A stretch of DNA of 64,000 nucleotides from Pseudoips prasinana (GCA_951640165.1 OX621234.1:9615001-9679000); one strand, 5' to 3'. Positions 31,202 through 43,029 are shown, counted from the stretch's first letter. Made by a program: numbers and translations. Notes: generated by a model from the letters alone, not told the origin.

Positions 31202-32730
31202 TTTTTTTTTTTTTTTTTTATTTATTTATTTATTTCAGACATTGTACATCCATATAATTGTTAGTATTATAATAACTTAAAACTATGTTAGTGTACTTAT
31301 TACAATTAAATTAATTTAAAAATTTCCGACCGCGTCCTGGTGCACCTGACACGCAGCAGTGCAAACGTGTCCAATGCCCCAGTAGCGGACAGTCAGGCCT
31401 CTCGCAAATAATGCGGAGGATGCCATTGGTGCTCCCTCGTATGCGACGCATCAAGGAGGCGGTCCTCTTGCGGATAATTGTTTCAAAACTATCAGTTGTC
31501 GCCTCCGCATGCATACCTGACGCGCTGCAAAATCTTGGAAGCCCCAATAGCACCCTCAGCGCGTTATTGTATTGTATACGGAGTTCGTTATAAGCCCTCT
31601 GCGTATACCTGACCCACAGACTGCACGTGTAAAAGGTTTGGCAGAATGCTTTAAACAGCGTAATTTTAACCTTGGCTGTACAACGTGCAAACCTGCGGGC
31701 CAGCATGTTACATCGGACCCACAACGCTCTCCGTTCTCTCTCCATATCTTGATCATCTTTTAAATACTCGGTAAGGATGTGACCAAGGTATTTAAATTCT
31801 GTGACTCTGTTTAGGGTCACACCGTACAAGTAAACCGGGGGGATCACTGCAGGCTTTTTTGTTCCAACCCTGAAGACCATCATCTCACTCTTCTTAACAT
31901 TATATATCAACCCGTGTGTGTGTGCGTATTTCTCACATACTTCCAGCAGCCGTCGGAGTGCCTTAATTGAAGGGCTCAATAAAACCGCGTCGTCAGCGTA
32001 ATAGAGGCTGTTCACAATTCTACCCTCAATTGAGCATCCGACGCCGGTTTCACCGAGCTCCCCAACCAACTCGTTGATGTAAAGATTGAAGAGGGCAGGC
32101 GAGGTCAGGCCTCCCTGCCTCACGCCACACTCCAATCCATACATCTCCGAAAGGGCACCCGACCATCTGACCTGGTTAGTTTGGTGGCCATACCAGTATT
32201 TAAAAATACTTACCAGCTGTTCGGGTATACCTCGTTTACGCATCTTTGCCCACAGGATATTGTAACTAACCAGGTCAAATGCCTTGGAGAGATCCAAAAA
32301 AGCAGCGTACACCGGTGTGTTTCGGTCTGTATAGTACCTGACCGTATGCTTGAGCGTCAGAATAGCCGCTTCTGTTGATAATCCCTGTCTAAAACCGAAT
32401 TGGGCATCATGCAGTCCGAGCTGTCCGGTAATCCGCCGCTCAAGCACACCATCAAGCACCTTGGCTGATATTGTTGCCAGAGAAATAGGTCGATAGTTGT
32501 CTTTATCCGACACGTCTCCCGTTTTGTTTTTAATGATTGGGACAACTATTGTCTTCATCAGACTGTTTGGCAGATATGAGTGCCACAGACAAAAGTTGAG
32601 TAACATGGACAGAACCCTCGGGAGATGCGGACCTGCATTTTGGAAGTGCTCTATACTAAGATAGTCATGTCCGGGCGACTTACCTCTCGTCATAGATTTT
32701 ATTATATCACGCACCTCTTTACACGCTATC

Positions 32731-32733
<3 letters not shown>
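31201..32733 (-). mobile_element. 5'-truncated non-LTR retrotransposon
   Basis: The minus strand carries a reverse transcriptase frame, a ~90-bp 3' region, then (AAAT)n and a poly(A) tail, seen as TTTATTTATTTATTT and the T-run at 31201-31238. The 5' end stops at a long (AT)n tract at 32734. It landed at the AT-rich 5' end of the Helitron just downstream. Confidence 0.85.
31311..32714 (-). CDS. Reverse transcriptase, 5'-truncated, open
   Basis: A 467-residue open frame. Motifs in order: GKSPGHDYLS near 11-20, DNYRPISLATISAK at 72-85, FGFRQGLSTEAA near 106-117, AAFLDLSKAFD at 137-147, GVRQGGLTSPALFN at 197-210 and the YADD box at 239-242, followed by YLGHILT and a long thumb/C-terminal region. 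The endonuclease that should precede it is missing, and the frame continues to within 20 bp of the (AT)n boundary, so the true start is lost. It is not close to the LINE at 8575. The exact clade is unsure. Lack of stops suggests a fairly recent insertion. Confidence 0.85.
   Translation of the reverse strand: MRDIIKSMTRGKSPGHDYLSIEHFQNAGPHLPRVLSMLLNFCLWHSYLPNSLMKTIVVPIIKNKTGDVSDKDNYRPISLATISAKVLDGVLERRITGQLGLHDAQFGFRQGLSTEAAILTLKHTVRYYTDRNTPVYAAFLDLSKAFDLVSYNILWAKMRKRGIPEQLVSIFKYWYGHQTNQVRWSGALSEMYGLECGVRQGGLTSPALFNLYINELVGELGETGVGCSIEGRIVNSLYYADDAVLLSPSIKALRRLLEVCEKYAHTHGLIYNVKKSEMMVFRVGTKKPAVIPPVYLYGVTLNRVTEFKYLGHILTEYLKDDQDMERERRALWVRCNMLARRFARCTAKVKITLFKAFCQTFYTCSLWVRYTQRAYNELRIQYNNALRVLLGLPRFCSASGMHAEATTDSFETIIRKRTASLMRRIRGSTNGILRIICERPDCPLLGHWTRLHCCVSGAPGRGRKFLN

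Positions 32734-32797
<64 letters not shown>
32734..32797. repeat. AT microsatellite
   Basis: About 31 uninterrupted AT units, continuing into TATATGTATATATATG. Confidence 0.95.
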
Positions 32798-32807
<10 letters not shown>

Positions 32808-32932
32808 GTTTAATCAGTTGTCTGGTTGGCATAGTACAGACTCTGCTTAGTTCGGGATCTGGTAACAGTATTAGTTGTCCCAAGATATTTTATTTTAATA
32901 TCCTTTTTTGCATTGTTTTTTTTATTGTTCGC

Positions 32933-33055
32933 TAGTGTTCAGTATAAATGTATATGAATATGAATATTTTGTGTTCACTATAAATATTTCACTAGTGTTC
33001 ATTTTGAATGTTTCATTAGTGTTTATTATTAAATTCTATACTAGTGGCAAATGTG
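32933..33055. repeat. Degenerate CACTAGTGTTCATTATAAATG array
   Basis: About four to five diverged units, e.g. 'cgctagtgttcagtataaat', 'cactagtgttcattttgaat' and 'cattagtgtttattattaaa'. Related units are at 29195 and 30063. Confidence 0.7.
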
Positions 33056-33229
33056 CAACTTTTTAAATAAAATTGTAAACCTAGCAAAGTCAGTGACCTA
33101 CACATTATGATTTTTTATACATATTTTGGGACAACTTATACACTGCCATGTGATCCCACACTAGGCGGAACCTCTACTGTGGTAACCAGACAACTGATAT
33201 CATTAATATTTTTTATATGTATAGGTAAT

Positions 33230-33371
33230 CTAGCTGTGCCCTGCGGTTTTACCAGTGTTAAGCTTTATAAATTCCATACCAAATTTTATTAAAATCCCTC
33301 CAGCAGTTTAGACGTGAACCAGTAACAAACATACACACTCACAAACTTTCGCCTTTATAATACTAGTGTGA
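33230..33371 (-). mobile_element. Short Helitron-like element
   Basis: The minus strand starts TCACACTAGTATTATAAAGG and ends with 'aaccgcagggcacagctag'. It has 'cgaaagtttgtgagtgtgta' near the start, as in the copies at 45434 and 49767. 142 bp. Confidence 0.75.
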
Positions 33372-33372
33372 T

Positions 33373-33432
33373 TACGCCCAGAAACAACACATACTCGTTT
33401 TCATCATACAAATATTTGTCCTGGGTGGGACG
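33373..33432 (-). repeat. SINE family C fragment
   Basis: Matches 'catacaaatatttgtcctgg' and 'gtggga' of the family C copies on the minus strand; the tRNA-like head is missing. Confidence 0.6.
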
Positions 33433-33685
33433 GAGTTAAGAAAGTGAACGGGTAAAGACTTTTGTATTTAAGCTCAAATAAAGATGCAATATAATTAAAC
33501 TCTTTTTTAAAATTGTTTATTCTTTTTTAAGTTTATCCATTACAAACAAACATACAAAAATCATATCTATTCTCTTTATGAAATGGTACGGTTAAACCAA
33601 ATATTTGGTTAAAGTAAAAATATAACTATAGGCTCAAACGAAACATGGTTCAAATAAATTTAACTAATAATAATAATAATATCCT

Positions 33686-34044
33686 GGGACATTGACATTA
33701 TTTACACACCATCTGATCCCAAACTAAGCAGAGCTTGTACTATGGACACCAGATAACTGATATACTATATATATACCATCTTTTTGTAGATACATACTTA
33801 TATAGATAATTTACACCCAGACTCAGGACAAACAGACACGTTCATGCATACAAATATTTGTCCTGGGGGGCTACCGGCTAAGTCGCCGAACATCGGGATA
33901 CTGATAGGCGCTCAAATAAATGAAGGTTAAAAATGACTAAATAATGTTCGGCGACTTAGCCGGTAACCCCCTGGGTGGGAATCGAACCCTCGACCCCCCG
34001 CGTGAAAAGCAAGCATTTGCCAACCACGCCAACAGGCCCGTCAA
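33686..34044 (-). mobile_element. tRNA-derived SINE, family C copy 2, interrupted
   Basis: The minus-strand head 'gacgggcctgttggcgtggt', with 'gcaaatgcttgcttttcacg' and the GGTTCGATTCCC B box, is nearly identical to copy 1. The body continues after a 102-bp MITE. The 3' part ends 'gatggtgtgtaaataatgtc'. Confidence 0.82.
33868..33969. mobile_element. 102-bp MITE with 6-bp target-site duplication
   Basis: Terminal inverted repeats start GGGCTACCGGCTAAGTCGCC on the left and GGGTTACCGGCTAAGTCGCC on the right, 26 bp with one mismatch. The flanks are CCTGGG at 33862-33867 and 33970-33975; the family C consensus has one copy of this hexamer, so the duplication is real. It carries no coding capacity. 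Confidence 0.9.
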
Positions 34045-34459
34045 CTTGTGAAACATTTTCTGCGGTCAATTTGTCAGAATCTATCCAAATAATTTTTACA
34101 AAGTTCTTTGTTGCTATCAACATACATATATAATCGTCTACCTGAGGTTGTGGGAAATGCTAGCTCTAGGAACTCGTTCAAATACCGAGCATAAAAGTGC
34201 CTTGTTGAACAGCCATTGTACTGTTTTAATGAATTCATGAAATCCACTTAATAATGGTATTATTATTATTTAATTTTATTGTTATTTGTATTATATTGCT
34301 TTTTTATGATTTTTTCATTTGTTCTTGGTTTTTATTTTAATTTGATATTGACATCTATACGCTATTGACATGAATTATTACTTCACTGTATTTGGGATTA
34401 TTTATGTTTCTAGTGTTTGTATAATTTTATTTTCTATGGCATTATTTGTAATGTCATGC
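34045..34459. other. ABCF2 intron, nothing recognised
   Basis: AT-rich. 'ttctatggcattatttg' and adjoining text look like ordinary intron. Confidence 0.4.
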
Positions 34460-34712
34460 TGTGTGGTGACGGCGGTGAATATCAGAATTTCATCACCTCA
34501 TCTAATCCCGTGGGGGGCGTCGAAGTCGACCTGCGGGAATATCTACCAGAAGACGAGCAGCAGCTTCCTTCTGTGTACTATGACCATCTTACTGCGATCG
34601 CCAACCCGTCTGACAAGCGTGGCGATATGGCATATCGCACCCCTCAGGATGATTCTTGGGGGAGGCTTTTGTCCAGCAGTGGACTCGATGATGATGATTA
34701 TCTGTAATTACT
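34460..34712 (+). repeat. Repeat family E, copy adjoining the last exon
   Basis: Shares 'ggtgaatatcagaatttcat', 'cgccaacccgtctgacaagc' and 'tgtccagcagtggac' with the copy at 49448, and ends in GATGATGATGATTA, about 20 bp before the last ABCF2 exon. Two overlapping open frames here are chance frames of the repeat. Confidence 0.72.
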
Positions 34713-34731
34713 TTTAACTTGTATTGTGCAG

Positions 34732-34863
34732 GTCGCCGAAGAAATCTGGATATGCGAGAATGGTACGGTCACAAAATGGCAGGGCGGCATCCTGAAGTAC
34801 AAGGACCACCTTAAGAACAAGATTCTGAAGGAGGTGGCCGACGCTGTGAAGGTGCGCAAATAG
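34732..34863 (+). CDS. ABCF2: ABCF2 final exon with TAG stop
   Basis: Forty-three codons plus [23 protein letters not shown], then [20 protein letters not shown] and VRK. This is the C-terminal tail after the domain 2 H-loop, matching the family in the EIWxCE...KW...Y..HLK pattern. The acceptor TGTGCAG is preceded by a short pyrimidine tract only 20 bp from a family E repeat. It begins in phase 0, as exon h ends. Confidence 0.95.
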   Translation, partial: VAEEIWICENGTVTKWQGGILKYKDHLKNKILKEVADAVKVRK

Positions 34864-37800
34864 TTAAATGTCTAGCTGTTACGTATAATACGTTCGTCGT
34901 GAGACCCTCGCCACACCTGCGACTGACCCCTCACGGAGCCTACGATACGGTACACACAAGCATAATCATACCTACAAGCCAGTACACTACTCATGGGACA
35001 TGATTGTGTTTTAGCTTAAAATTTATGCCTTAATCTTAGCAATAATATATTACGGGAATATACATAGTGTAAGATATTTAAGAACCTCCATCTGCCTACG
35101 AAACTGAACTACTTAGTTTGCTTAACTTACTTAGATACCTTATTGACTCAAACTTATGTTAGTACTTGAGTAAATTTTTATTATATACCAACAAGTTAAT
35201 AATACCCCGTTAATAGTTGCCACCATATTATGAACTCACTGGGGTTGTAATAAGAACCAAATTCAATCGATTAGAAAATTACCTACTATCAGTTAAAATG
35301 TTAAACGGGTGCATAGCCTATCTGATCGTAAGCTCACCTACCGCGTCTATGGCCCTTATGGGGCCAATGAAATCACTCACGGGTTGTTGAATCCCTCCTC
35401 CGTTCCCGATGAGCTTACTAAACTATAAACATCCAGTTTATAGTATTATTATGGCGATGTCTTGGGTGTGAGGAAAGACATACTCACACCCAAGACATTG
35501 CCATAATAATGAAATTACTCACGGGTTGTTGAATCGCTCCTCCGTTTCCGATGAGCTTACTATACTATAAACACTCCAGTTTATAGTATTATTATGGCAA
35601 TGTCTTGGGTGTGAGTAAAGTCATACTCACACCCAAGACATTGTCATAATAATTGTCACCCAAGACATTGGCTACCACTTCCTCAGTATACCTGCCATAC
35701 AGGTTAAAGTGCACTATTTGACAAGTTGTTCAGTAGCGTATGTAAATCGAGCTTCATAATCAACAAAATATTTATGATACACATAGTTTTATTAGATGTT
35801 AAACTGTGCTCTCTGATACATACTCGTAAATGTCAACACGAGCGCCTAGAAGTTATGTTGTTTCCCTAACAATAATAATAAAATATTAGTAATGTTCCAT
35901 TCAATATATGCCTTTATCCTGACTACTTAGAGTTAATTAGCTCAATGTTAACATTATTAATGTTGAAAGCGTTCAAAACTGCAGAAGCACGTTAAAAGTT
36001 ATGTTCTCGTACGATAAAGGGTTCATACTCTTAACGTACGTATATAGATAAAACCTTCTAGGTTAGAACGTGATCCCGATCAGTTTCATGCGTTTATTAA
36101 TGTATGGACACTTATTATAGAAATGTCTTGTTAAAAAAGAACATGAGTTAAAACCGAATCTATTCGATTATATCCGAAAATGTTATGAGCGCGACTGCAT
36201 ATGCCTGTATAATGCCATTGGTATTCGTTTAGCTGTAGTATTTAAAACAGATAGTAGTTTATAAGGCATTCATGTTCCAGTATTAGATGTTTGATGTTTC
36301 ATTATTAGATCTCTTCTGTTTTGAAAAGATTTTGTGATTGCCGTGAGTTGTTAGGATATAGTATGACGTAAGCGGCACGCTCGTGACGTAGTGACAGGTG
36401 TAGTGAGGATCGTTGTGTAAAGCCTTTTGTGATCAGAAGTAATGGCGCCGATTCGAGATTTACCGACTAAAGTTACGATAATTTCGGTCGTGTAAAGTTC
36501 TTATGTTTTGATATGGCATTTTTAGAATTTAAAGCCAATAATATAGTGGCTACATGACTACGTAAGTTTACGTTAAATAGAAGTCGAGTACTTAAAATTT
36601 CCATTAGAATACTGTCCTATCTTTTTGATGTTTTAAGTACCAGAATAGCAATTCAACTAGATTGGTAGTCCTAAAAATACCATGTGTTATTCATAAGATC
36701 TATAATGACGCAGATTATGACAAAAAGGTTAGTTGTGTAAAATTCAGAATTGCAGCCATTATAGGATTGTGATTCCTTAAGCTGTCTGGTGAAGCTTAGT
36801 TATGATGGTATTATAAATAATTTGTGATGGGAGTATCCGGGCAACGGTCTTACTGTTATGGTCGGGTTTATGTTGTAATATTTTGCACTTGAACTATCTT
36901 GTTATGAGTATTTGTCGACCTTATGCGTTGTTCATTTAGCTGTCACTGCTGTAATGCTGTTACGATTGACCGTCGCCCGATTTTTGGTGATTGACCCATT
37001 AATAAAACAGTGTACATAGCTGAAAAAAAATACACAACTGTAAAACAGTGTGGAATACCTAAGAAGATAATTATGAAAAAGAAATCATCTTTAAGGGTCT
37101 TTGAATTTTCTGTTGGAGGTTAAATTATTTTGCAATTCGGTTTACCAATTGTCAGTTTAGTGGACAGATAGAGCTCCTTACATATTCCACACTGTTTAAG
37201 TAACACTATGTATGCATATTGACGTAAAGTGAGTGTTCAAAGTGCATTAGCAGCGTAAATATCATATTCTTGCGCAAATGTTTATGTGTAACTGAGGCCT
37301 ACTTTAAATTGAAACAAAAACAGTTTTTCTATCAATAGCATATTATTGTAGTTTTGTGTGTCTGTACATTAGTGATGTCTTGAAAATAGAAGGACATGTT
37401 ATTGAAACCAAAATGACAATCGCTAAGTCATCAAGCTGCTTCTGGACTTATGAGCGCGACAGAATAGAACTTGTATTTTTAGTATTTGTAGTTTAAAAAC
37501 AGTAAAATGTTCTCAGACTTCCATAGGTTGTTAATTCATACGTGATTCCAAAAATACATATTTGGTGTTATTATTGTTAAATAATGTATCTCTTATGCTG
37601 CATAATAAAAGTATGAAAATCAATAGAATGGGTCGTAGTTGCGTATGATTGTGTAGGCGATCGTAAAGCCTGTTTACGTCTTAAGTTACAAGTGTTTGTG
37701 TAAGGATACAGTTGATGCGCAGAATTCAGTTCCCCTTAGCGAATGGTTTAAGTTTTATGAGATACATTTTTTTTGTATGCAATTTTAATATGTTTCCAAA

Positions 37801-40312
37801 AAAATCTGAACATGTTTACCCTTTTTTATTTTTCATGGAAATCAAAATAAATGTGTAGAAACTGAATATCCTAATCAATAATTAGGATGTCCATTTTTAT
37901 CCACTTATTTTGATGTCATATTTCAAAGTACGAGCTTGTTCTTAATGTGTTTGATTGTTAATCCCCTAAAATGATCCCATTTCAAGTGAGAACGAAATTT
38001 GACGGACCTGAAATTTTAGCCTCACATACAAATCAATGTGTACTCGATAAAGTGGGTGGAAGTGTGCTCTATTTTTTCTGATAGCTTCATCGCCGTGTTC
38101 GGCCGAATATACAGGAAGCGCTAAATACTGGGAACTCTCGCTTCCAGTGATCGTTATAACGAATCGCACTTGTAACTTCGGCATCGTTTATACCAAACGT
38201 ATTGTCGGCCGCTGACTGTGAGCGCGCGTTAGTAGTTTATTGGTTTTCCATATATATTTAAGTTATCGTTCATACAGAACTGACTATACGCTATTACTTA
38301 GTGCGTTGTCGCTGACACCGTGTCTATGCACGGCGGACACCGATTGTTGTTGCCAAATTGACGGCTTGTTGTGAACGCGTACTGCAGACTGAGTCCACGT
38401 TCACACTGGGGCAGACAGTGAGCATACTCACATTCGGCGGCGGACAATACGTTTGTGCGGTGTGAACGATGCCTTAACAAAGCATAAGCGGGCTGCGACG
38501 TAATAGTAGTAACAGCAGTTGTTTTACTCTGCGCCGCGGTGTTGTAGACATATTAGACAATCAGCTTATTTAAGTAGCAATACAGATGACTTTAATAGTT
38601 TCAATTTTCTTGTACATTAATTATTAAATACATCATTTGTTATTTATATAGTGAATGCTGTTTATAGCTGATTTTTTTCTGGTTATTAATATGTTAATAT
38701 AATATGTATACTAGAAACAATATTCAATGTTTGTGTGATCTGTGATTTAATTAATGATGATGGAACGGGGAAGAAGAGGAACAGCATTATTCGGTTTATT
38801 GGGGATAATATTCTATTTTATTTTTGTAAAAAGACTTAGCAATGGGGAAATTTTGGGGCTGCGGAGGTTTTACCGACTTTCTATGCGGCTTGAAGCACTG
38901 CAAAAGGATTGTAATGGGAGCTTTTCTAAACCTCTCCTCATATTCTCCGGTAGCTCATACCATCAGGGGCGCTTTTATGCTTGTTTGTCGATTCTACTAA
39001 CTTCGATAAACTAATAAAAATAGACAATATAAACGATATTAAAAAAGTTGATACATCTCGTCATGTAAGGCGTCTGCCTAGCGTGTCACAAAATGTAGGT
39101 AATTTATATATTTTTGTAATTGCCTAGCATTCTTGTAAAGTTTCTCATCACTACTCCAAATCAACTTATCGTAGCGCTTACAATACTCCGTTCCATTGTC
39201 GTTAAAATTACGATGTATACATTTCGCCGAGAGCTCTTAATTAGGATCTCAGGATACATTTTTAGAGATTATGTTTTAGCCAAAGGCTACTTGCTGTGAC
39301 AAAAACAAACATTATGTTTGACTTGTGCAACATATGTGTAACTTGGAGACGCCGCGGAGTTTCGTTGATTACCACAGCTTACCACCGGATCCCCGTGAAG
39401 TAATTTTGTATCTAACGTTAACCACAATTCCAGTGTATTTTTATGTTCTTTACCAATTACACTTAACACTTGTAATAGTATTAATTTGTTTTCAAATGGG
39501 TTTTGTTAAACTTTCCATATTGTAAAATGCTTGATCTGAGGCAAATTTATATAAATCATTAAACTATTAAATACATTGATGTGATTTTATTTTATCTTTA
39601 CAATTATACTGATAAAATTTAAGTAAAATGCATACACATAATTTTTTCAGGGTGCTATGGAACCCTGAAAAATTTATGTGTATGTGGACCAACACTATGT
39701 ATAAATAACCATCTGTCAGATATAAGTCGCCTTGAGCATTCTTTAAAACAAAAGTGGCAGTATACAAAATAGTATATTTTCAGTATGACCGTTTCAGGTT
39801 TTTGACGCAGCATTATGTTTAATATCTAGGCCAGGTAATGAAATATAGTACTGCAATTAGAATAACAGTTAAACTATCTTACTTTTAGTTAGAAACTCCA
39901 ACTGTAATAATAACTTTTTAACTCTTTTTTCGAAATAAATGTAGTTTTTTTCAAAAAAAGAGTTAAAAAGTTATTTACAGTAAAAAAAAATATTTAGTAT
40001 AATGCCACTTTTGTTTTAAATAATTTATTATAATAGTGAAAATCTCACATCAAGCGCTTCTTATAGGAATTATTTAATTGCCTAACAACGGCCTATATAA
40101 ACGCTACCCATTCTCTGGTATATCCCCTCGAGTTGAACGAGACTACGCTGCCCACGGGATTAACGGGGTGATATTAGTTTTGTACGTCGCGTCGGTCACA
40201 ACGGTAAGTATTTATTTTTATTAATATTATTTTAAATTATTTATTTAATTTCTGATTTTTTACACATTTATAATTATAAAATTGATATAAAAAAACCAAT
40301 AATCTATATATA
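34864..40312. other. ABCF2 3' flank, repeat-poor; probable 3' UTR at start
   Basis: No second gene was recognised. AATAAA occurs at 35877-35882 and 37001-37006; either might be the ABCF2 polyadenylation signal, which cannot be decided here. Hairpin-rich repeats lie at 35367-35653. Further hairpins were seen at 39631-39684 (arms of about 23 bp, catacacata outer end) and about 39905-39980. A LINE-end-like stretch occurs near 38830-38990. About 38320-38475 is GC-richer, with 'cacgttcacactggggcag' against 'gtgcggtgtgaac', a possible old MITE. Confidence 0.45.
35367..35653. repeat. 141-bp tandem duplication, each unit with two hairpins
   Basis: Units start at 35367 and 35508 ('aatgaaat.actcacgggtt'). 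Each has a small hairpin ('ataaac...gtttat') and a large one with 28-bp arms: 35445-35472/35483-35510 and 35588-35615/35626-35653 (attattatggc...tcttgggtgtgag). The large arms carry one mismatch each, at different positions. Confidence 0.9.
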
Positions 40313-40623
40313 TATAAAAATGAAACCCGTTTTCCGTTGTCACGACATCACGCGTGAACAGCTGGACCGATTTCACTATTTCTTTTTTTATTGTGTTTGT
40401 TATTGTCAGGAGAAGGTTCTTATGTAAAAAAAATAATTTAAAATTGCGCGGAAAATAAGAAAATTTAAGTATACTTCACAACCAAATATTATTTCTAATC
40501 TAACCTTAGCGCTTTGGACAATATAACCTTTTTTAAAACTTTTTTTTATTTGACATAGTATTGACAGAATGCGTGCGTAAATAGTCATCGTTAAGACAGG
40601 ACAAGGTCTGTCGGGTCAGCTAG
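40313..40623 (+). mobile_element. Helitron-like element, family 2 copy 2
   Basis: Starts TCTATATATATATAAAAATG after an A, contains 'gttttccgttgtcacgacat' and ends GACAAGGTCTGTCGGGTCAG then CTAG before T. It is 311 bp and inverted relative to 18632-18956; the two share nearly all of their sequence. Confidence 0.85.
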
Positions 40624-40639
40624 TATATAAATAAATATG

Positions 40640-41620
40640 TAAAAAATAGACTTACTCCTGCGGCGGGGTGTGACGCCTTAGGCCGCCGTTGGAAACGGTG
40701 ACAGAGAAAGGAAACTCACTGCTGCCTTTTGTATCCGTCCCTTGACCCAGTGATCCAGGGAGAGCCTCGTAAGATGTTGATCGAGGTCTTTGCTATGAGA
40801 CCATTACGGAGAGGACTATCGGGACCATTGTAATTGTTGAGTTCACATCCCACATGGCGAACCAACGAGGTTACCCGTGAACCAAATTGACAACTTGTCA
40901 TTCTCGGCTCTTATTTTTATAATATTTTTTTAAACGTGGTGGAAACCTTTTATATGTCTCCGTAGTTGCGGAGACTACAGGATATGTGGGACTCCCCGTG
41001 GGTTACCCACTAAAACCACCACGGTAGCCTAGGCTCTCGGTGCTGTGGGTGATAGCTCCAGGAACCATCATCATTTTACCTATACATCTTAAAGAAGCTT
41101 CCCCCGAGGTGCAAAGATGTTGATGCCCCCCCTGATGCACTCCTTGTGCGTAAGCAACCTACAGCTACCACAAGTTGCATCTTCCAGTGACCACCTTCTG
41201 CATGAGCAGAGTCCCTACTCCAACCGCCCGTGATGAACAGCTTGTATGCCACCTTTCATGGGCCGCTTTGACTGTCTCGCACTGGATTTACTGGACTTAA
41301 GTTCTCCGGCGCCTTATGCTCCTACGGGCAGGATCAGCCCTCTTCCGATCTCGCACGGCGGCCTCCATGTTGCCATGGCACTCCATAGCACACTACACTT
41401 AGTGTGAGACACTTCACGTCCCCAAACCTCATCTACTCGTCTATCTACCTCTTCAGTTCCGGGGCTACATGGGATCTACCATCTCTGCAGACTGCGCCGG
41501 ACATCACGACACTACCAGGGGAGTGGTATTTTAAATTGTCAGACCGTAGGTACCCGAAATCGAGTGATAAACATACGACCCAACTACCAAACTTATAAAT
41601 TTTCTTCTAATAAAATTATA
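40640..41620. repeat. ~1-kb GC-richer repeat, class unknown
   Basis: Unlike its AT-rich surroundings. The right third ('ctacatgggatctaccat', 'gcgccggacatcacgacact', 'tcgcggaaacgcga') recurs at 55600-55830, which shows it is interspersed. No clear frame. It may be the end of a large retroelement. Confidence 0.6.
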
Positions 41621-42208
41621 TTACTTCGCGGAAACGCGATACATAATTTGCCCAAGTGGAAATTATTTGATATTTAAAATGAAAGAGGTCCTGAAACACG
41701 TTTACAAAAGGAAGTTGACTTGATTAAGTGTGTTCACAAAATTGTAGAAGTTCTCTAAAACAAATGAGTAAATATAGGATATTTAAGATAGTAAACTTTA
41801 TATATTTAAATTAATTTGCAATATCATTAGTTAGAAGTTAGAAAGTTCATGTTAATACATACACATTATATAATAGCGTTCAAACAAATACTTGAACCGT
41901 TAACTTCTATGAATTTAGGCCGACTACAGTAATAATTACTATTACTGTAGTCTAGTATTCTAGTGGTCTATCTAGTATTGAAATGAGGTTAGGTATTAGA
42001 ATAAGGTTTAAATAGATATTTATTAGGATTAAAAATATGAGATTGTTAGGTTTTAAAAGCGGTTTAATAAGATTGCGTTTGATTGCTCTGCAATAATTTC
42101 AAGGCGTAAGGAACGCGGCTATTTTAAAGTGGTTATCAGAAATATATTTTGAAGCATAAAAATTTACGTTGATGTTCGATGTTCTACATCTTACTTACTT
42201 ATTATACA

Positions 42209-42432
42209 GGCAGTGGTTACCCTAGTGAATAAGAGTTGTTCAAGTCGCTATAACGACTGTTGGGGGCTGGGAGCGACAGTTTAACGTGCCCTCCGAAGCA
42301 CAGAGACGCTCAGAAACTAAACCACTTCTGCGCGGTATCCTATCTATGGACTGACCGCGAGCCGAGTTTTTTAACCTCGGCAATCACTTACGGATCGGTG
42401 AGATCGTCTGGCTATGAGCGCCTCAAACATAT
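42209..42432 (+). repeat. Interspersed repeat family D, copy 5
   Basis: Shares 'ggcagtggttaccctagtg', 'gtgccctccgaagcacag' and 'gctatgagcgcctcaaaca'. It is most like copy 1 at its right end. Confidence 0.7.
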
Positions 42433-43029
42433 TACAACTTAAACAGTTTGTCGATTAGTAGAACTTCAGAAACCTACCTTCTGTATTAAAACGTGAACAA
42501 AAACAATGATAAAAAGAAAGATGACGGTATAACTAATAAATCAGTTAATATATAAAAAAATGTTAAGTTATTATTAAAAATTAATACTAATAACTTCTCT
42601 GGGTGTGTAAATGATCACGATAATCTGTAAATCTTGCAGTACCGTGACTCATTCTTGAATGGCGGTTTCTGCGAACTCTCGCAGGTTTGTGGGTGTGGCT
42701 GGCAATTCAAATTAGAGCACTTAAAAGCTCCAAGTCAAGCTAGCCGACTGACCGATCCAGGCCCGGATCTATGGGGAGGGGGGGGGGCATGGTTCGGGCG
42801 GCAAGTTCAGAGGGCGCCAAATTCAGCCTCGACAGACTAATGGACGATTCAACATTTACTTAAATTTGACCACAAATAAAATCCTGAGATTTTTTAGTTT
42901 GAGAAATTTCTCTCAAACGTACTTAAAAAATTAAAAAGGTCGTAATATTATCGTTTTTATACACTGCGCTCACGCGTTATACATTGCAATCGAAGCGATT
43001 GGGGCATTGGCACATCGCGCCCTCATTTC

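Noticed and set aside
34370..34717. Two overlapping + strand frames just before the last ABCF2 exon
   Set aside because: They cover a family E interspersed repeat also present at 49448, and the ABCF2 acceptor at 34731 explains the coding sequence that follows.
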